DNA of 64,000 bases from UBA1672 sp965263215 (GCA_965263215.1 OZ253663.1:1674001-1738000); one strand, 5' to 3'. Shown: positions 1 to 9,480, numbered from the stretch's first letter. Numbers and translations are program-made. Notes: generated by a model not told the origin, from the letters alone.

Positions 1-24
1 TTCGAATCATACAAAGAGTAAGAC

Positions 25-2625
25 ATGCGCACAGATACGCCCAAAACCATTTACCTCAAAGATTACAGCCCCTTCCCGTTTGAAATTGATAGCCTTGATC
101 TAAATTTTGATATTCACGATGGGCATACGGTTGTTACTTCGATCGCGCAATATGATGGCTCAGGCGGCGATTTATCGCTCTATGGTGAAGAATTAGAGCT
201 TTTATCTTTGAAAATAAACGAACAAGATCATAAAGATTATACCGTTGATGATGCTGGTATGGTTGTGCACAACACCCCCAAAAGCTTTACGTTAGAAATT
301 CAAACCAAAATTTATCCTGAAAAAAATACGCGCCTTGAAGGCTTATATAATTCGGGCGGTACATATTGTACGCAGTGTGAAGCCGAGGGGTTCCGTCGAA
401 TTACTTACTATCCTGATCGCCCTGATGTCTTAACGACATTCACGGTACGTATTGAAGCTGACAAAGCCTATCCGGTTTTATTATCGAACGGTAATCGTAT
501 TGATGGTGGTGAGGTTGGTGATAGTCGTCACTTTACGGTATGGGAAGATCCACACCCGAAACCTTGTTATTTGTTTGCGCTAGTCGCTGGTGATTTAACA
601 CATATTCACGACACCTTCACGACCGCGTCAGGGCGGGAGGTTGATTTGTACATCTATGTTCGTGCAGGCGATGAGAGCCAGTGTGATCACGCAATGGACA
701 GCCTCAAGCGCTCCATGACCTGGGATGAAGAGGTTTATGGCCTGGAATATGATCTTGATATTTTCAACATTGTCGCGGTTAGCGATTTCAATATGGGCGC
801 AATGGAGAATAAATCTCTGAATATTTTCAACACCGCCCTTGTTCTTGCGCATCAGGAAACTGCAACTGATACAGACTTCATGCGTGTTGAAGGTGTGATT
901 GCGCATGAATATTTCCACAACTGGAGCGGTAACCGCGTGACCTGCCGTGATTGGTTCCAACTATCCCTGAAAGAAGGCCTGACAGTTTTCCGTGATCAAG
1001 AATTTAGCGCCGATACGCATTCTCGTGATGTTCAGCGTATTGATGATGTCACGCATCTAAGACGTTTTCAATTCGCAGAGGATGCCTCCCCCCTCGCCCA
1101 TCCCATACGCCCAGATAACTACATTGAGATTAATAACTTCTATACCATGACAGTTTATGAAAAGGGTGCAGAAGTCATTCGGATGATGCGTACGATTTTG
1201 GGTAAGGAAAATTACCGCAAAGGAACGCATTTATATTTTGAACGTCACGACGGACAGGCGGTAACATGTGAGGATTTTGTGAAGGCAATGGAAGACGCAA
1301 GCGGCATCGACCTTAGCCAGTTTCGCCTGTGGTACGAACAAGCCGGAACACCCGAAGTCACGTTTAATGGCGCGTATGATGAAACAAATCAGATCTATTC
1401 GATTAAATTAACACAAAGCACGCCCGACACACCAAACCAGAGCGACAAGAAACCAATGGTCATTCCCGTTGCGCTTGGTTTGATTGGACAAGATGGCGAG
1501 GATTTGATTGGCACACAAATTCTAGACTTCACGCAAAGTGAGCAGGAATTTATGTTCAGTGATATCAAAGAACGCCCAGTTCCATCCGTTATGCGAAGTT
1601 TTTCCGCACCTGTTAAGCTTACAACCAATCTGAGTGATGATGATTATATATTCCTGACGCAAAATGAATCCTATGACGGGTTTAATCGTTGGGAAGCCGG
1701 ACAATACTTGGCGCGCAAGGTTCTTGGCGAAATGCTGGATCAACATGAAAGCGGTGAAAAAATGGTTACGCCGCAATCCTACATTGATGGATATGGTGAC
1801 ATACTTGTAGACGCACTTGCGGATAGTGCCGACAAAGCCCTGATTGCGCGTGCTATGTCATTGCCGGATGTATCTTCATTAATTCAACATCGTAACCCCG
1901 CCGATCCGGAAGCCATTCATAAGGCACGCCAACTGGTTTTAGCAGCAATTAAGCGTACACATAAAGGAACATTAGAAAAAATATATAAGGCTAATGCGCC
2001 GGAAGAAATATTTGAGATTACATCGCAAGCTATGGCAAAACGCTCTTTGCGTAATGTAACTTTACAGTTGTTGACCGCAACACACGGTACAGGATGTGCG
2101 AAGCGCGCGAAAGCGCACTACTTTGATGCAGATAACATGACAGACCGTGTTGCGGCTTTGTCGTCATTAGCATCCAATAAAAATCAAGAGCGTGAGGAAG
2201 TTTTTAGCGATTTCTATGATCGGTATAAAGATTATCCGCTTGTGATTGATAAGTGGTTTGCTCTACAAGCATCTTCGACGTTACCTGAGGCCGTCGACAA
2301 ATTAAAAGCTCTCAAGAAACACACAGATTTCAACATTAAGAATCCTAATCGTGTGCGCTCGCTCTATGCAGCGTTTGCGATGAATAATCCATCACGTTTT
2401 CACGCATCAGATGGATCAGGTTACACATTCTTGAAAGACGGCATTATCGAACTCAATGCAATTAACCCGCAAATTGCTGCGCGTCTTTTAACGCCAATGC
2501 GTGAATGGCGGAGATACACACCGGATCGTCAGGAATTGCTCAAACAAGCTCTATCCGAAATTCTTGAGATCAAAGATATTGCGCCTGACGTGTATGAAAT
2601 AGCAAGCAAGAGCCTGAACGGATAA
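25..2625 (+). CDS. pepN: Aminopeptidase N (M1 family zinc metallopeptidase)
   Basis: This enzyme removes N-terminal amino acids from peptides in the cytoplasm and takes part in peptide turnover. The 866-residue length fits bacterial PepN. The GAMEN substrate-binding motif is near residues 258-262. The zinc motif HEYFH is at about 294-298, with the third ligand Glu at about 317 in the segment LKEGLTVFRDQEF. The region after about 440 fits the Ig-like and C-terminal helical domains of the family. The start ATG lies close to a purine-rich stretch at the window edge. rnhB follows after 5 bases, so the two are probably cotranscribed. I see no missing catalytic residue. Confidence 0.96.
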   Translation: MRTDTPKTIYLKDYSPFPFEIDSLDLNFDIHDGHTVVTSIAQYDGSGGDLSLYGEELELLSLKINEQDHKDYTVDDAGMVVHNTPKSFTLEIQTKIYPEKNTRLEGLYNSGGTYCTQCEAEGFRRITYYPDRPDVLTTFTVRIEADKAYPVLLSNGNRIDGGEVGDSRHFTVWEDPHPKPCYLFALVAGDLTHIHDTFTTASGREVDLYIYVRAGDESQCDHAMDSLKRSMTWDEEVYGLEYDLDIFNIVAVSDFNMGAMENKSLNIFNTALVLAHQETATDTDFMRVEGVIAHEYFHNWSGNRVTCRDWFQLSLKEGLTVFRDQEFSADTHSRDVQRIDDVTHLRRFQFAEDASPLAHPIRPDNYIEINNFYTMTVYEKGAEVIRMMRTILGKENYRKGTHLYFERHDGQAVTCEDFVKAMEDASGIDLSQFRLWYEQAGTPEVTFNGAYDETNQIYSIKLTQSTPDTPNQSDKKPMVIPVALGLIGQDGEDLIGTQILDFTQSEQEFMFSDIKERPVPSVMRSFSAPVKLTTNLSDDDYIFLTQNESYDGFNRWEAGQYLARKVLGEMLDQHESGEKMVTPQSYIDGYGDILVDALADSADKALIARAMSLPDVSSLIQHRNPADPEAIHKARQLVLAAIKRTHKGTLEKIYKANAPEEIFEITSQAMAKRSLRNVTLQLLTATHGTGCAKRAKAHYFDADNMTDRVAALSSLASNKNQEREEVFSDFYDRYKDYPLVIDKWFALQASSTLPEAVDKLKALKKHTDFNIKNPNRVRSLYAAFAMNNPSRFHASDGSGYTFLKDGIIELNAINPQIAARLLTPMREWRRYTPDRQELLKQALSEILEIKDIAPDVYEIASKSLNG

Positions 2626-2630
2626 TACGA

Positions 2631-3233
2631 ATGGCCGACTTTTCATTAGAAGATCAATATGATGGCCTTGTATGCGGGCTTGACGAGGTCGGGCGTGGTC
2701 CTTTGGCCGGGCCGGTTGTAGCGGCATGTGTTGTCATCCCCCCTGAAAAGCGTGATCTTGATTTTGTTGCTGATATCAAAGACAGCAAGAAAGTCGCCCT
2801 AAAAAAACGTGAAGAACTGTATAAGCAAATTACTACGCATTTTCCTTATGCTCTAAGCGCTCTTTCCCCTCAAGAAATTGATAAAATGAATATCTTGCAA
2901 GCCTCCCTTGAGGCGATGAAACGGTCCCATGACCAGATTGATGGCATTACTCATTCCTTGGTTGATGGGAATAAGGCACCTGATCTAAGTTCTGTTGCTG
3001 TTACTGTTGTGAAAGGCGATCAAAAATCAAAAAGCATCGCCGCAGCATCTATCATTGCAAAAGTTTATCGTGACCGCATTATGCAGAAGCTTGCCTATGA
3101 ACACCCACAATATGGTTGGGAACGCAATGCCGGGTATCCGACAGCGCAACATAGAGAGGCATTACTCGTTCACGGTATTACAGACCACCACCGCAAGAGC
3201 TTTGCACCTGTTCGCAGAATTCTTGAGTCGTAA
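2631..3233 (+). CDS. rnhB: Ribonuclease HII
   Basis: It cleaves the RNA strand of RNA-DNA hybrids and nicks at single ribonucleotides embedded in DNA. The N-terminal motif CGLDEVGRGPLAGPVVAA carries the first acidic active-site pair (Asp-Glu). DSKK follows at about residue 52, and the later acidic residue lies in the region around VDGNKAP. The 200-residue length is normal. It begins 5 bases after pepN and precedes ccrM; in Caulobacter-like genomes rnhB and ccrM are also often close neighbours. No strong Shine-Dalgarno is visible, which fits translation coupled to pepN. Confidence 0.96.
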   Translation: MADFSLEDQYDGLVCGLDEVGRGPLAGPVVAACVVIPPEKRDLDFVADIKDSKKVALKKREELYKQITTHFPYALSALSPQEIDKMNILQASLEAMKRSHDQIDGITHSLVDGNKAPDLSSVAVTVVKGDQKSKSIAAASIIAKVYRDRIMQKLAYEHPQYGWERNAGYPTAQHREALLVHGITDHHRKSFAPVRRILES

Positions 3234-3269
3234 CAACGACTTACTCTCAAGAAGTTACAATAACGTTCT

Positions 3270-3329
3270 GACTCCACACATATTTTTAATTTTTTTTCTT
3301 GACCCAGAGTCTGTAATGACTCATGATTC
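3270..3329 (+). promoter_or_regulatory. ccrM promoter with a cluster of four GANTC sites
   Basis: The gap before ccrM contains TTGACC (3299-3304), a 17-base spacer and CATGAT (3322-3327), a plausible sigma-70-like promoter. GANTC sites, the target of CcrM, occur at 3270-3274, 3307-3311, 3318-3322 and 3325-3329. Three of them lie in the spacer or on the -10 element. One GANTC is expected per roughly 256 bases by chance, so four in 60 bases is a clear cluster. Methylation-sensitive autoregulation is known for Caulobacter ccrM; here it is inferred. Confidence 0.6.
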
Positions 3330-3356
3330 GATTTCAATTTTCAGAAGGAAATATAA

Positions 3357-4460
3357 ATGTCGAGTCAAAAAAATAATCTATCCACAGAGACAATTTTAAA
3401 TGGTGATTGTGTTGAGCATATGAAAGCCCTACCCAAAGAATCCGTGGATTGTATTTTTGCCGACCCGCCCTATAACCTTCAACTTGGTGGTGATCTTCAT
3501 CGCCCGAATAATTCAAAGGTTGATGCCGTTGATAATGACTGGGATCAGTTCGATAGCATGAAAATTTACGATGATTTCACGAAAGAATGGCTGTCTGCCG
3601 CGCGTGATACATTAACGCCTGACGGGTCAATCTGGGTGATCGGCAGTTACCACAATATTTTCCGACTTGGTTACATCTTGCAAGATTTAGGCTTTTGGAT
3701 TTTAAATGATGTTATCTGGCGTAAATCTAACCCAATGCCGAACTTCCGTGGTCGTCGCTTTACCAACGCGCATGAAACACTCATATGGGCGGCAAAATCA
3801 GAAAAATCAAAATATTATTTTAATTACGATGCGATGAAATCTTTGAATGAAGATTTGCAAATGCGCAGTGATTGGTATTTACCACTTTGCACCGGTGCTG
3901 AACGCTTAAAAGACGAAGATGGTAAAAAGGCGCACCCAACACAAAAGCCTGAATCCCTACTCCATCGTGTTCTTATGGCCTCAACACGTAAAGGTGACAT
4001 GGTACTTGATCCATTTTTTGGTACAGGAACGACAGGCGCAGTAGCAAAGAAACTTGGCCGTTCTTTTATTGGGTTAGAACGAGATGAGATATACGCAAAA
4101 TTTGCAAAGGAGCGTATTGCCGCTATTGAACCTTTGCAAGATAATCTTGTTGTGAGTAAACCAAAGCGCGAGTTACCACGTGTTCCTTTTGGTTCTCTGG
4201 TTGAGCGCGGATTATTAGAACCCGGTACGGTATTGATGGACTCTAAAAACCGTCACAAGGCTACAGTGCATGCTGATGGCTCTATTATGGTGCAGAACCG
4301 CGTTGATAAGATGCGCGGCTCTATTCACAAGGTCGGCGCGGCCGTGCAAGATGCTCCTTCATGTAATGGGTGGACATTCTGGCATTATAAAGAGGGGCGC
4401 AAAACGCTTCCGATAGATCACTTGCGTAGCCAAATAAGAGCCGAGCAAGGGCATGCCTAA
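3357..4460 (+). CDS. ccrM: Cell-cycle DNA adenine methyltransferase (GANTC-specific, CcrM)
   Basis: This solitary adenine-N6 methyltransferase modifies GANTC and marks replication progress in alphaproteobacteria. The motif order is beta-class: catalytic DPPY at about residues 36-39 comes before the SAM-binding DPFFGTGTTG at about 218-227. A C-terminal domain from about residue 265 to 367 (with LVERGLLEPGTVL) is the extension typical of CcrM and needed for DNA recognition. No restriction partner is nearby, which fits an orphan regulatory enzyme. A clear AGAAGGAA ribosome-binding site precedes the ATG. The end overlaps folB by 8 bases. Four GANTC sites lie in its own promoter. Confidence 0.95.
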   Translation: MSSQKNNLSTETILNGDCVEHMKALPKESVDCIFADPPYNLQLGGDLHRPNNSKVDAVDNDWDQFDSMKIYDDFTKEWLSAARDTLTPDGSIWVIGSYHNIFRLGYILQDLGFWILNDVIWRKSNPMPNFRGRRFTNAHETLIWAAKSEKSKYYFNYDAMKSLNEDLQMRSDWYLPLCTGAERLKDEDGKKAHPTQKPESLLHRVLMASTRKGDMVLDPFFGTGTTGAVAKKLGRSFIGLERDEIYAKFAKERIAAIEPLQDNLVVSKPKRELPRVPFGSLVERGLLEPGTVLMDSKNRHKATVHADGSIMVQNRVDKMRGSIHKVGAAVQDAPSCNGWTFWHYKEGRKTLPIDHLRSQIRAEQGHA

Positions 4461-4812
4461 CATCGATAAAGTTTTTATTCGTGATTTAGAAATTGTGATG
4501 TCTGCTGGCATCCATGACCATGAACGCAAAAATAAGCAACGTATAATTATTAACGTTGAGCTCGATGTTGAAAGTAATATAGACAAAAATTTAAACAAAA
4601 TTGAAGAGGTTGTTTGCTATCACACCTTACTCAACAAAATAAAAGAGCTCGCCTTGTCACAGCATCATGATTTATTAGAAAAAATAGCAGAGGATATCGC
4701 TGTGATATGTTTGTCTAATGCACTGGTGCAGGGAAGTTTAGTCAGAGTCGAAAAACCAGATATCATTGAAGAAGTTTCTGCTGTAGGTGTTGAAATTAAA
4801 CGTTCTAAGTAG
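4453..4812 (+). CDS. folB: Dihydroneopterin aldolase
   Basis: It converts dihydroneopterin to hydroxymethyl-dihydropterin in folate synthesis. The 119-residue protein has the FolB fold signature: an N-terminal strand with GIHDHERKNKQ, the VCYHTLLNKI segment corresponding to the family's (V/C)DY-type region, and a C-terminal VRVEKPDI strand. The start lies inside the end of ccrM (8-base overlap), so translation is probably coupled. The next gene is convergent and begins its stop codon immediately after this one. A related epimerase activity is possible in the family. Confidence 0.88.
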   Translation: MPNIDKVFIRDLEIVMSAGIHDHERKNKQRIIINVELDVESNIDKNLNKIEEVVCYHTLLNKIKELALSQHHDLLEKIAEDIAVICLSNALVQGSLVRVEKPDIIEEVSAVGVEIKRSK

Positions 4813-5814
4813 TTAGTGTAAAATACCTTCACCTGCAGATTTTTCTCTTAGTATTTTATATTGCGGCTTTAAAATGACGTCCAATTTACCTTTATTTTGG
4901 TTGGTTACATAATTTTGAGAATAGAAGATATTTTCTTTGGAGCGATCTTCATAAATTTCATACCCTTCTAACACGCCCATCATCTGCACCAGAGGGATAT
5001 CAAAATGGTTTAAGCCTAAAAACCTGCCGTAAGTAAAAATTTTCACTTTTAAAACAAGATATGCAGTACGTAATTCATACATACGCTTTTTTGTGTGCGC
5101 TCTTTCTGCATAGTTCTTCTTCATATATTCAAGTTTACGCTTAATATAATCGTAAGCTTTTGTTTCTTCCATAGGAACGTGCGTTAAGCTAAATGGGCGA
5201 CTAAATTCAAGTACGATTCCACGAGGATACCCCTTGGCCATATTATGATCCCTGGTACAAGGATGGATACTGCGAGCGTCCGTTGAGAAAAGCTCAAAAC
5301 GCCTTAAAGAAGTAATTTTAAAATTATCTCTAATTTCAAAAGCCCTGCGCTTTTCATCATAATCAAGAAGCATAAGAGGTAAAACGAACTCAAAACGCGT
5401 TGGAAAATCTTCTTTGTTTTCTCTTAAAAATTCTCGTGTCGCGTCTCGAATATCACGCCATTCAACTTCATCAGATGAAAAGTTTTTATAAATTTCACAT
5501 TCATTCAAACGCATAAATTCATCAACGGCCTTATCATCCTCTAATTTATACATATTCACTGCCCAATAAAGATGTCCCAGTGCGGCGGTTGATGGGAGTT
5601 CATAAACGTATCGACTTGGCGTTCTGTTCGGATCATTGTTAACTTTATTTGCTCCGGGGCCTTTATTGTAATCAAAATACTGTTCTGTATAATTTTCAAG
5701 CATGAAATCAACGTTTTTAGACTCGCTTACAGGCTGCGCATAAGCAACTTGGCTCGCAAATAAAAAAGTTGCTAAAATTAACAACGAAAAACATTTATAA
5801 ATTTTTATTTTCAT
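4813..5814 (-). CDS. Secreted protein of unknown function
   Basis: I do not recognise this 333-residue protein. It begins with a clear signal peptide: Lys-rich start, hydrophobic stretch at about residues 9-22 and an AYAQ-type cleavage site near residue 26. The mature part is rich in charged and aromatic residues (Glu, Lys, Tyr, Arg) with no membrane span, so it is probably periplasmic or exported. It has three Cys near residues 105, 190 and the signal region but no known motif. It is transcribed convergently to folB, with abutting stop codons, and lies upstream of no obvious partner. Translation from ATG at 5814 gives the signal peptide intact. Confidence 0.75.
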   Translation of the reverse strand: MKIKIYKCFSLLILATFLFASQVAYAQPVSESKNVDFMLENYTEQYFDYNKGPGANKVNNDPNRTPSRYVYELPSTAALGHLYWAVNMYKLEDDKAVDEFMRLNECEIYKNFSSDEVEWRDIRDATREFLRENKEDFPTRFEFVLPLMLLDYDEKRRAFEIRDNFKITSLRRFELFSTDARSIHPCTRDHNMAKGYPRGIVLEFSRPFSLTHVPMEETKAYDYIKRKLEYMKKNYAERAHTKKRMYELRTAYLVLKVKIFTYGRFLGLNHFDIPLVQMMGVLEGYEIYEDRSKENIFYSQNYVTNQNKGKLDVILKPQYKILREKSAGEGILH

Positions 5815-5887
5815 TATCGTTCCTGAAATCCAGTAGAAACATATTATATTAGAAAAAGCACTCTAACATCAAGTATGAAACATTTGT

Positions 5888-6967
5888 TTAAAGCATGAGC
5901 TTACGGACTTTATCAAATGTTGTTGGCAAACCTATCTTATCTATTTTCTTTCCATCCACCCAAGAAAAAGAATCTGAAAAGCGTTCTTTATCAATAATTA
6001 GAGAATATATGGTTAAATGAAGATTAAAGTGTGTGAACACATGTTTCACAGTTTCTTTTTTCTTTTTCATTTTTTTATTAGTCAAAAATTCAAGATGAGC
6101 GATAGCTGCGTTACTTTCTTGCCATTGCGTTGTAGGAAAACCATACATGCCACCTAGCAAGCCTTTGTTCGGTCTTTTGTGAATCAGTACCTCATTTTTA
6201 TTATTGGTGACCCAGTAAACATAACCGTACCTGTTCGGCTTTAATTTTTTACGCTCGCGAACAGGGTATTCTTCTTCACTGCGAGTTGCGTGCGCTTTAC
6301 AATAATTACTGATAGGGCAAATACTACATTTAGGTGATTTAGGAGTGCAGATTGTTGCCCCTAAATCCATAAGGCTTTGCGCATAATCCCCCGGTCTGTT
6401 TGAAAGACCTTCTGAATAATGCGCTGCGTATTCTTTCAAAACTGACTTTCCTTTAGGCACAGGCGCTTCCACGGCGTGTAAACGTGCCATCACACGCTCT
6501 ACGTTTCCATCAACAACAACCGAAGGCTTATCAAATGCAATAGAGGTAATAGCAGCAGACGTGTATTCCCCTATCCCCGACAATTTCTTTAGCTCAGTTT
6601 GATTGGAAGGAAAAACACCATCGTGATCAGACACAATATGTTTTGCACATTTGTGAAGGTTTCTGGCGCGAGCATAGTACCCCAGTCCTGCCCAATTATT
6701 CATGACATCATCATTATCCGCTCGAGCGAGTTCATAAATTGTGGGCCATTTCTCTGTGAATTTCACAAAATAAGGAATAACAGCTTGAACCGTTGTTTGC
6801 TGAAGCATGATTTCAGACAGCCAAACATGATATGGATTAGGGAGTTCGTTTGGTAAGGCGCGCCATGGCAAAACACGCCTGTGCTTGTCATACCAACCCA
6901 ACATTTTTTTACGAAAGCTTTTTGGATCAACTGTGTTTTGTAATTGAACTGTGTTATTAAGTGTCAT
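5888..6967 (-). CDS. mutY: Adenine DNA glycosylase MutY
   Basis: It removes adenine mispaired with 8-oxoguanine. The 359-residue length is normal. Near the N terminus LSEIMLQQTTV contains the catalytic Glu region. The helix-hairpin-helix LSGIGEYTSAAI and the DGNVERV segment with the catalytic Asp follow. The iron-sulphur cluster ligands are in CTPKSPKCSICPISNYC (C-x6-C-x2-C-x5-C). The C-terminal third (from about 230) is the NUDIX-like 8-oxoG-recognition domain. It is divergent from the DUF721/DciA gene, an arrangement common in alphaproteobacteria. Confidence 0.96.
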   Translation of the reverse strand: MTLNNTVQLQNTVDPKSFRKKMLGWYDKHRRVLPWRALPNELPNPYHVWLSEIMLQQTTVQAVIPYFVKFTEKWPTIYELARADNDDVMNNWAGLGYYARARNLHKCAKHIVSDHDGVFPSNQTELKKLSGIGEYTSAAITSIAFDKPSVVVDGNVERVMARLHAVEAPVPKGKSVLKEYAAHYSEGLSNRPGDYAQSLMDLGATICTPKSPKCSICPISNYCKAHATRSEEEYPVRERKKLKPNRYGYVYWVTNNKNEVLIHKRPNKGLLGGMYGFPTTQWQESNAAIAHLEFLTNKKMKKKKETVKHVFTHFNLHLTIYSLIIDKERFSDSFSWVDGKKIDKIGLPTTFDKVRKLML

Positions 6968-6996
6968 TAAATTTTTCTTACTGAATCGAATTGATT

Positions 6997-7461
6997 ATGC
7001 GTCCGCTATCCGAATCCACATCAAGAGTTGCCGCAAAAAACTTTAGCAGAAAGTATATTGCATTAGGCCGCCTTGTGAAACAGTGGACAGAGGTAATGGG
7101 TGAAGATTTTGCAGACAAAGCACAGCCGTTGAAAATCAATTATCGAAAAAAAGGTAAAGACGGAAAGCCGCACGCGACACTAGATATAGCCACATCGGCC
7201 TCGAACGCTACTGTTCTGAATTATCAGAAAGGTGTAATCTTAGAACGTATCAATTCGATCTTTGGTGATGACTGGATTAAAGACATCAGATTTGTCGTGT
7301 CTGAGATTGCAGACACCGCCCCCGTTATAAAGAAAAGAAAAGCCCCCTTGACGGGCAGTGAAAAAAAATATCTATCAGGAGTACTGGATCAAATTGAAGA
7401 TCCTGATATAAAAGAAAAACTTGAATCCTTGGGAAAAGCAATTTTAACGGATAAAAAATAA
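6997..7461 (+). CDS. DUF721/DciA-family protein
   Basis: The family includes DciA, a loader of the replicative helicase in bacteria without DnaC. The match rests on size (154 residues from this ATG), an N-terminal segment ending LVKQWTEVMGEDFADKAQPLKI, and a beta-rich core with L-x-I-A-T-S and a C-terminal helix that starts ILERINSIFG. A TTG two codons upstream (6991) is also possible; I prefer ATG 6997. The gene is divergent from mutY, a conserved pairing in alphaproteobacteria. It overlaps the efp start by one base (TAATG). The helicase-loading role is inferred from the family. Confidence 0.8.
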   Translation: MRPLSESTSRVAAKNFSRKYIALGRLVKQWTEVMGEDFADKAQPLKINYRKKGKDGKPHATLDIATSASNATVLNYQKGVILERINSIFGDDWIKDIRFVVSEIADTAPVIKKRKAPLTGSEKKYLSGVLDQIEDPDIKEKLESLGKAILTDKK

Positions 7462-8033
7462 TGAAAGTTAATGCCATCACACTACGATCCGGTAACGTGA
7501 TCGAATATAATGGGAAACTCTGTGTTGTTATTAAAAATGACATCCAACAACCGGGTAAAGGTGCATCCGTTGCGCAAGTAGAAATGCGTGATATTCGCAC
7601 CGGTAATAAAGACAATGTGAGATTTCGCACACAAGAAACAGTTGAACGCGTTCGTCTGGAACAAACGCCCTATCAATTCTTATATTACGAAGGTGATGAT
7701 ATCGTTCTAATGAATAGTGAAACCTATGATCAAATTAATGTCACTAAAGAGCAAATGGGGCCCCAGCATGCTTTTCTACAAGATGGTATGATCATTGAGG
7801 TTGAGACATTTGAAGGTGAACCTCTGGGGTTTGCACTACCAGATCGCATTATCATGGAAATCACAGAAGCAGAGCCTGTCGTGAAAGGCCAAACGGCAAC
7901 AACATCATACAAACCTGCTATTCTTGAAAATGGTGAGAAGGTTATGGTTCCGCCGCATGTTGAATCCGGCACCAAAATTGTCATTAAGCTTGAAGATGGT
8001 GTTGGCACCTACGTTGAGCGCTCAAAAGATTAA
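7461..8033 (+). CDS. efp: Translation elongation factor P
   Basis: EF-P binds between the P and E sites and relieves ribosome stalling at polyproline. The 190-residue protein shows three beta-barrel domains. The tip loop of domain I reads QQPGKGASV, with Lys33 in the place of the modified Lys34 of E. coli. The C-terminal domain ends with KPAILENGEKVMVPPHVE and an EYV-like terminus. An EpmA-type lysine ligase gene is present at 40977-41990, so lysylation of Lys33 is likely; EpmB is not in the window. Translation is coupled to the upstream DUF721 gene. Confidence 0.96.
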   Translation: MKVNAITLRSGNVIEYNGKLCVVIKNDIQQPGKGASVAQVEMRDIRTGNKDNVRFRTQETVERVRLEQTPYQFLYYEGDDIVLMNSETYDQINVTKEQMGPQHAFLQDGMIIEVETFEGEPLGFALPDRIIMEITEAEPVVKGQTATTSYKPAILENGEKVMVPPHVESGTKIVIKLEDGVGTYVERSKD

Positions 8034-8057
8034 CACACACTTATAAGGATTTAGATA

Positions 8058-8852
8058 ATGGCCACCAGTACGCCTATTATGAACATAATGATGCGTGCCA
8101 GCGAAAAAGCTGCACGATCACTATTACGTGATTTCAACGAGGTTGAGCACTTACAAGTTTCCAGAAAAGGCCCAGGCGATTTTGTTTCAGCTGCTGATAA
8201 GCGTGCGGAAGAAATTATATTTGAAGAGCTTAAAAAAGCACGTCCTGATTATAATTTCTTAATGGAAGAAAGCGGCGCCGTTGGTGGCAAAGAATCAGAG
8301 TTTAGATGGATTATCGACCCATTGGATGGCACAACCAATTTTCTTCACGGTATTCCCCATTGGGCGATATCAATCGGATTAGAACATAAGGGTGAGATAA
8401 TCGCAGGGCTTATACATGATCCTGTTAAGGATGAAATATTCCACGCAGAAAAAGGTAAAGGTGCATTCATGCGTAGACGCAGGTTACGTGCCTCAGGCAG
8501 AGAGATCGCAGAAAGCAGCTTGATCGCGACAGGCGCACCAAGACGTGCTGTAGAAAAAAGAAAGCAATTCATGGCCGAATATAATGCCATGCAAGATGCA
8601 GGATTTGCGCTCCGTCGGTTCGGTGCCGCTGCGCTTGATCTTGCTTATGTCGCTGCAGGGCGTTGTGATGGATTCTGGGAACGTGACCTTAAGGCATGGG
8701 ACGTTGCTGCGGGCATTATTATTGTAAAAGAAGCCGGCGGCTTTATTACTGACATTGATGACATTCGTAACAATCCGGTTAATACCGGAAACATTCTTGC
8801 CGCTAATGAACGTTTATTTAACGACATCGGCAAAATTTTAAAAAAGGCGTAA
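8058..8852 (+). CDS. Inositol monophosphatase-family phosphatase (SuhB-like)
   Basis: This is a Mg2+-dependent, Li+-sensitive type sugar phosphatase. Motifs are MEESG (residues about 73-77), DPLDGTTNFLHG (about 91-102) and the C-terminal WDVAAG with the metal-binding Asp near residue 214. The 264-residue length is typical. Substrate is uncertain: family members act on inositol phosphate, other sugar phosphates or histidinol phosphate, and SuhB also has a role in rRNA antitermination. A purine-rich AAGGA site precedes the ATG. It lies between efp and an OmpA-like gene in the same direction. Confidence 0.9.
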   Translation: MATSTPIMNIMMRASEKAARSLLRDFNEVEHLQVSRKGPGDFVSAADKRAEEIIFEELKKARPDYNFLMEESGAVGGKESEFRWIIDPLDGTTNFLHGIPHWAISIGLEHKGEIIAGLIHDPVKDEIFHAEKGKGAFMRRRRLRASGREIAESSLIATGAPRRAVEKRKQFMAEYNAMQDAGFALRRFGAAALDLAYVAAGRCDGFWERDLKAWDVAAGIIIVKEAGGFITDIDDIRNNPVNTGNILAANERLFNDIGKILKKA

Positions 8853-8872
8853 CCTTCAATACAAAAGAGGAC

Positions 8873-9403
8873 GTGTCCGTTAAAGTTTTAGCGAAGAAAA
8901 AAACTCTGCTCATTACACCGCTGTGTTTAATCGCACTGTTTGATTGTGCATTTGCAGAAACCATCCCTATTCCGCCCAAGCGCCCAAATTTTTCAAATCA
9001 TTCGTCATATATAATTCCCGTGCCGTCCAAAAAACCGATAGTTAAGCCTGCAGAAACAGAAAAAGATAAAAAAGCATCAAGTGAACCAAGGCTAATCAGT
9101 TTTGCCCTTAAATCAGATCAAATTGATCTAGATCCCTCCCTCGAACAGTTTTTGCTGGATCATGTTGTTAAGCTGTCTCAAAACAATCCAACGTTAAACA
9201 TAGAAATTCAGGCCTATGCAACGCCGGAAGATGAACAAGAACACAGCGACATGCGAAGGTCACTTGCACGTGGCTTAGAAGTCAGGCGTTTTTTATTGAG
9301 TAAGAATATATCGCCAAGTCGCCTGACACTCAGCGCTATGGGGCAAGATAAAAGTAATAAATCAGACAACCGAATTGACCTGTTATTTACCGTCCCAGAA
9401 TAG
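8873..9403 (+). CDS. Exported OmpA-like domain protein
   Basis: The protein has a basic N terminus, a hydrophobic signal segment (residues about 10-25, ending CAFAE), a proline-rich linker with repeated PIPPKRP/PVPSKKP units, and a C-terminal OmpA-type peptidoglycan-binding region (about 85-176). That region contains LNIEIQAYATP, RRSLARGLEVRRFLLS and LTLSAMGQ, matching the usual beta-alpha order. It probably sits in the periplasm and contacts peptidoglycan. The start is GTG with AAAAGAGG upstream. No lipoprotein Cys follows the signal, unlike Pal. The normally conserved Asp and Arg of the peptidoglycan site are only partly evident (NRIDL at the end). Confidence 0.75.
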   Translation: MSVKVLAKKKTLLITPLCLIALFDCAFAETIPIPPKRPNFSNHSSYIIPVPSKKPIVKPAETEKDKKASSEPRLISFALKSDQIDLDPSLEQFLLDHVVKLSQNNPTLNIEIQAYATPEDEQEHSDMRRSLARGLEVRRFLLSKNISPSRLTLSAMGQDKSNKSDNRIDLLFTVPE

Positions 9404-9449
9404 CGGTGCCTATAAATGTGGAAAAATTACACCAAACCCTCTGAATTCC

Positions 9450-9480
9450 TTGACTTTTACCTCCTATATGTATGCTATAA
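9450..9480 (+). promoter_or_regulatory. Putative promoter of the double DsbA-like gene
   Basis: TTGACT at 9450-9455 is followed by TATG and CTATAA at 9475-9480, an extended -10-like sequence. The spacing is 19 bases to CTATAA (or 18 to GCTATA), a little long. It lies 32 bases upstream of the ATG at 9512. Confidence 0.45.
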
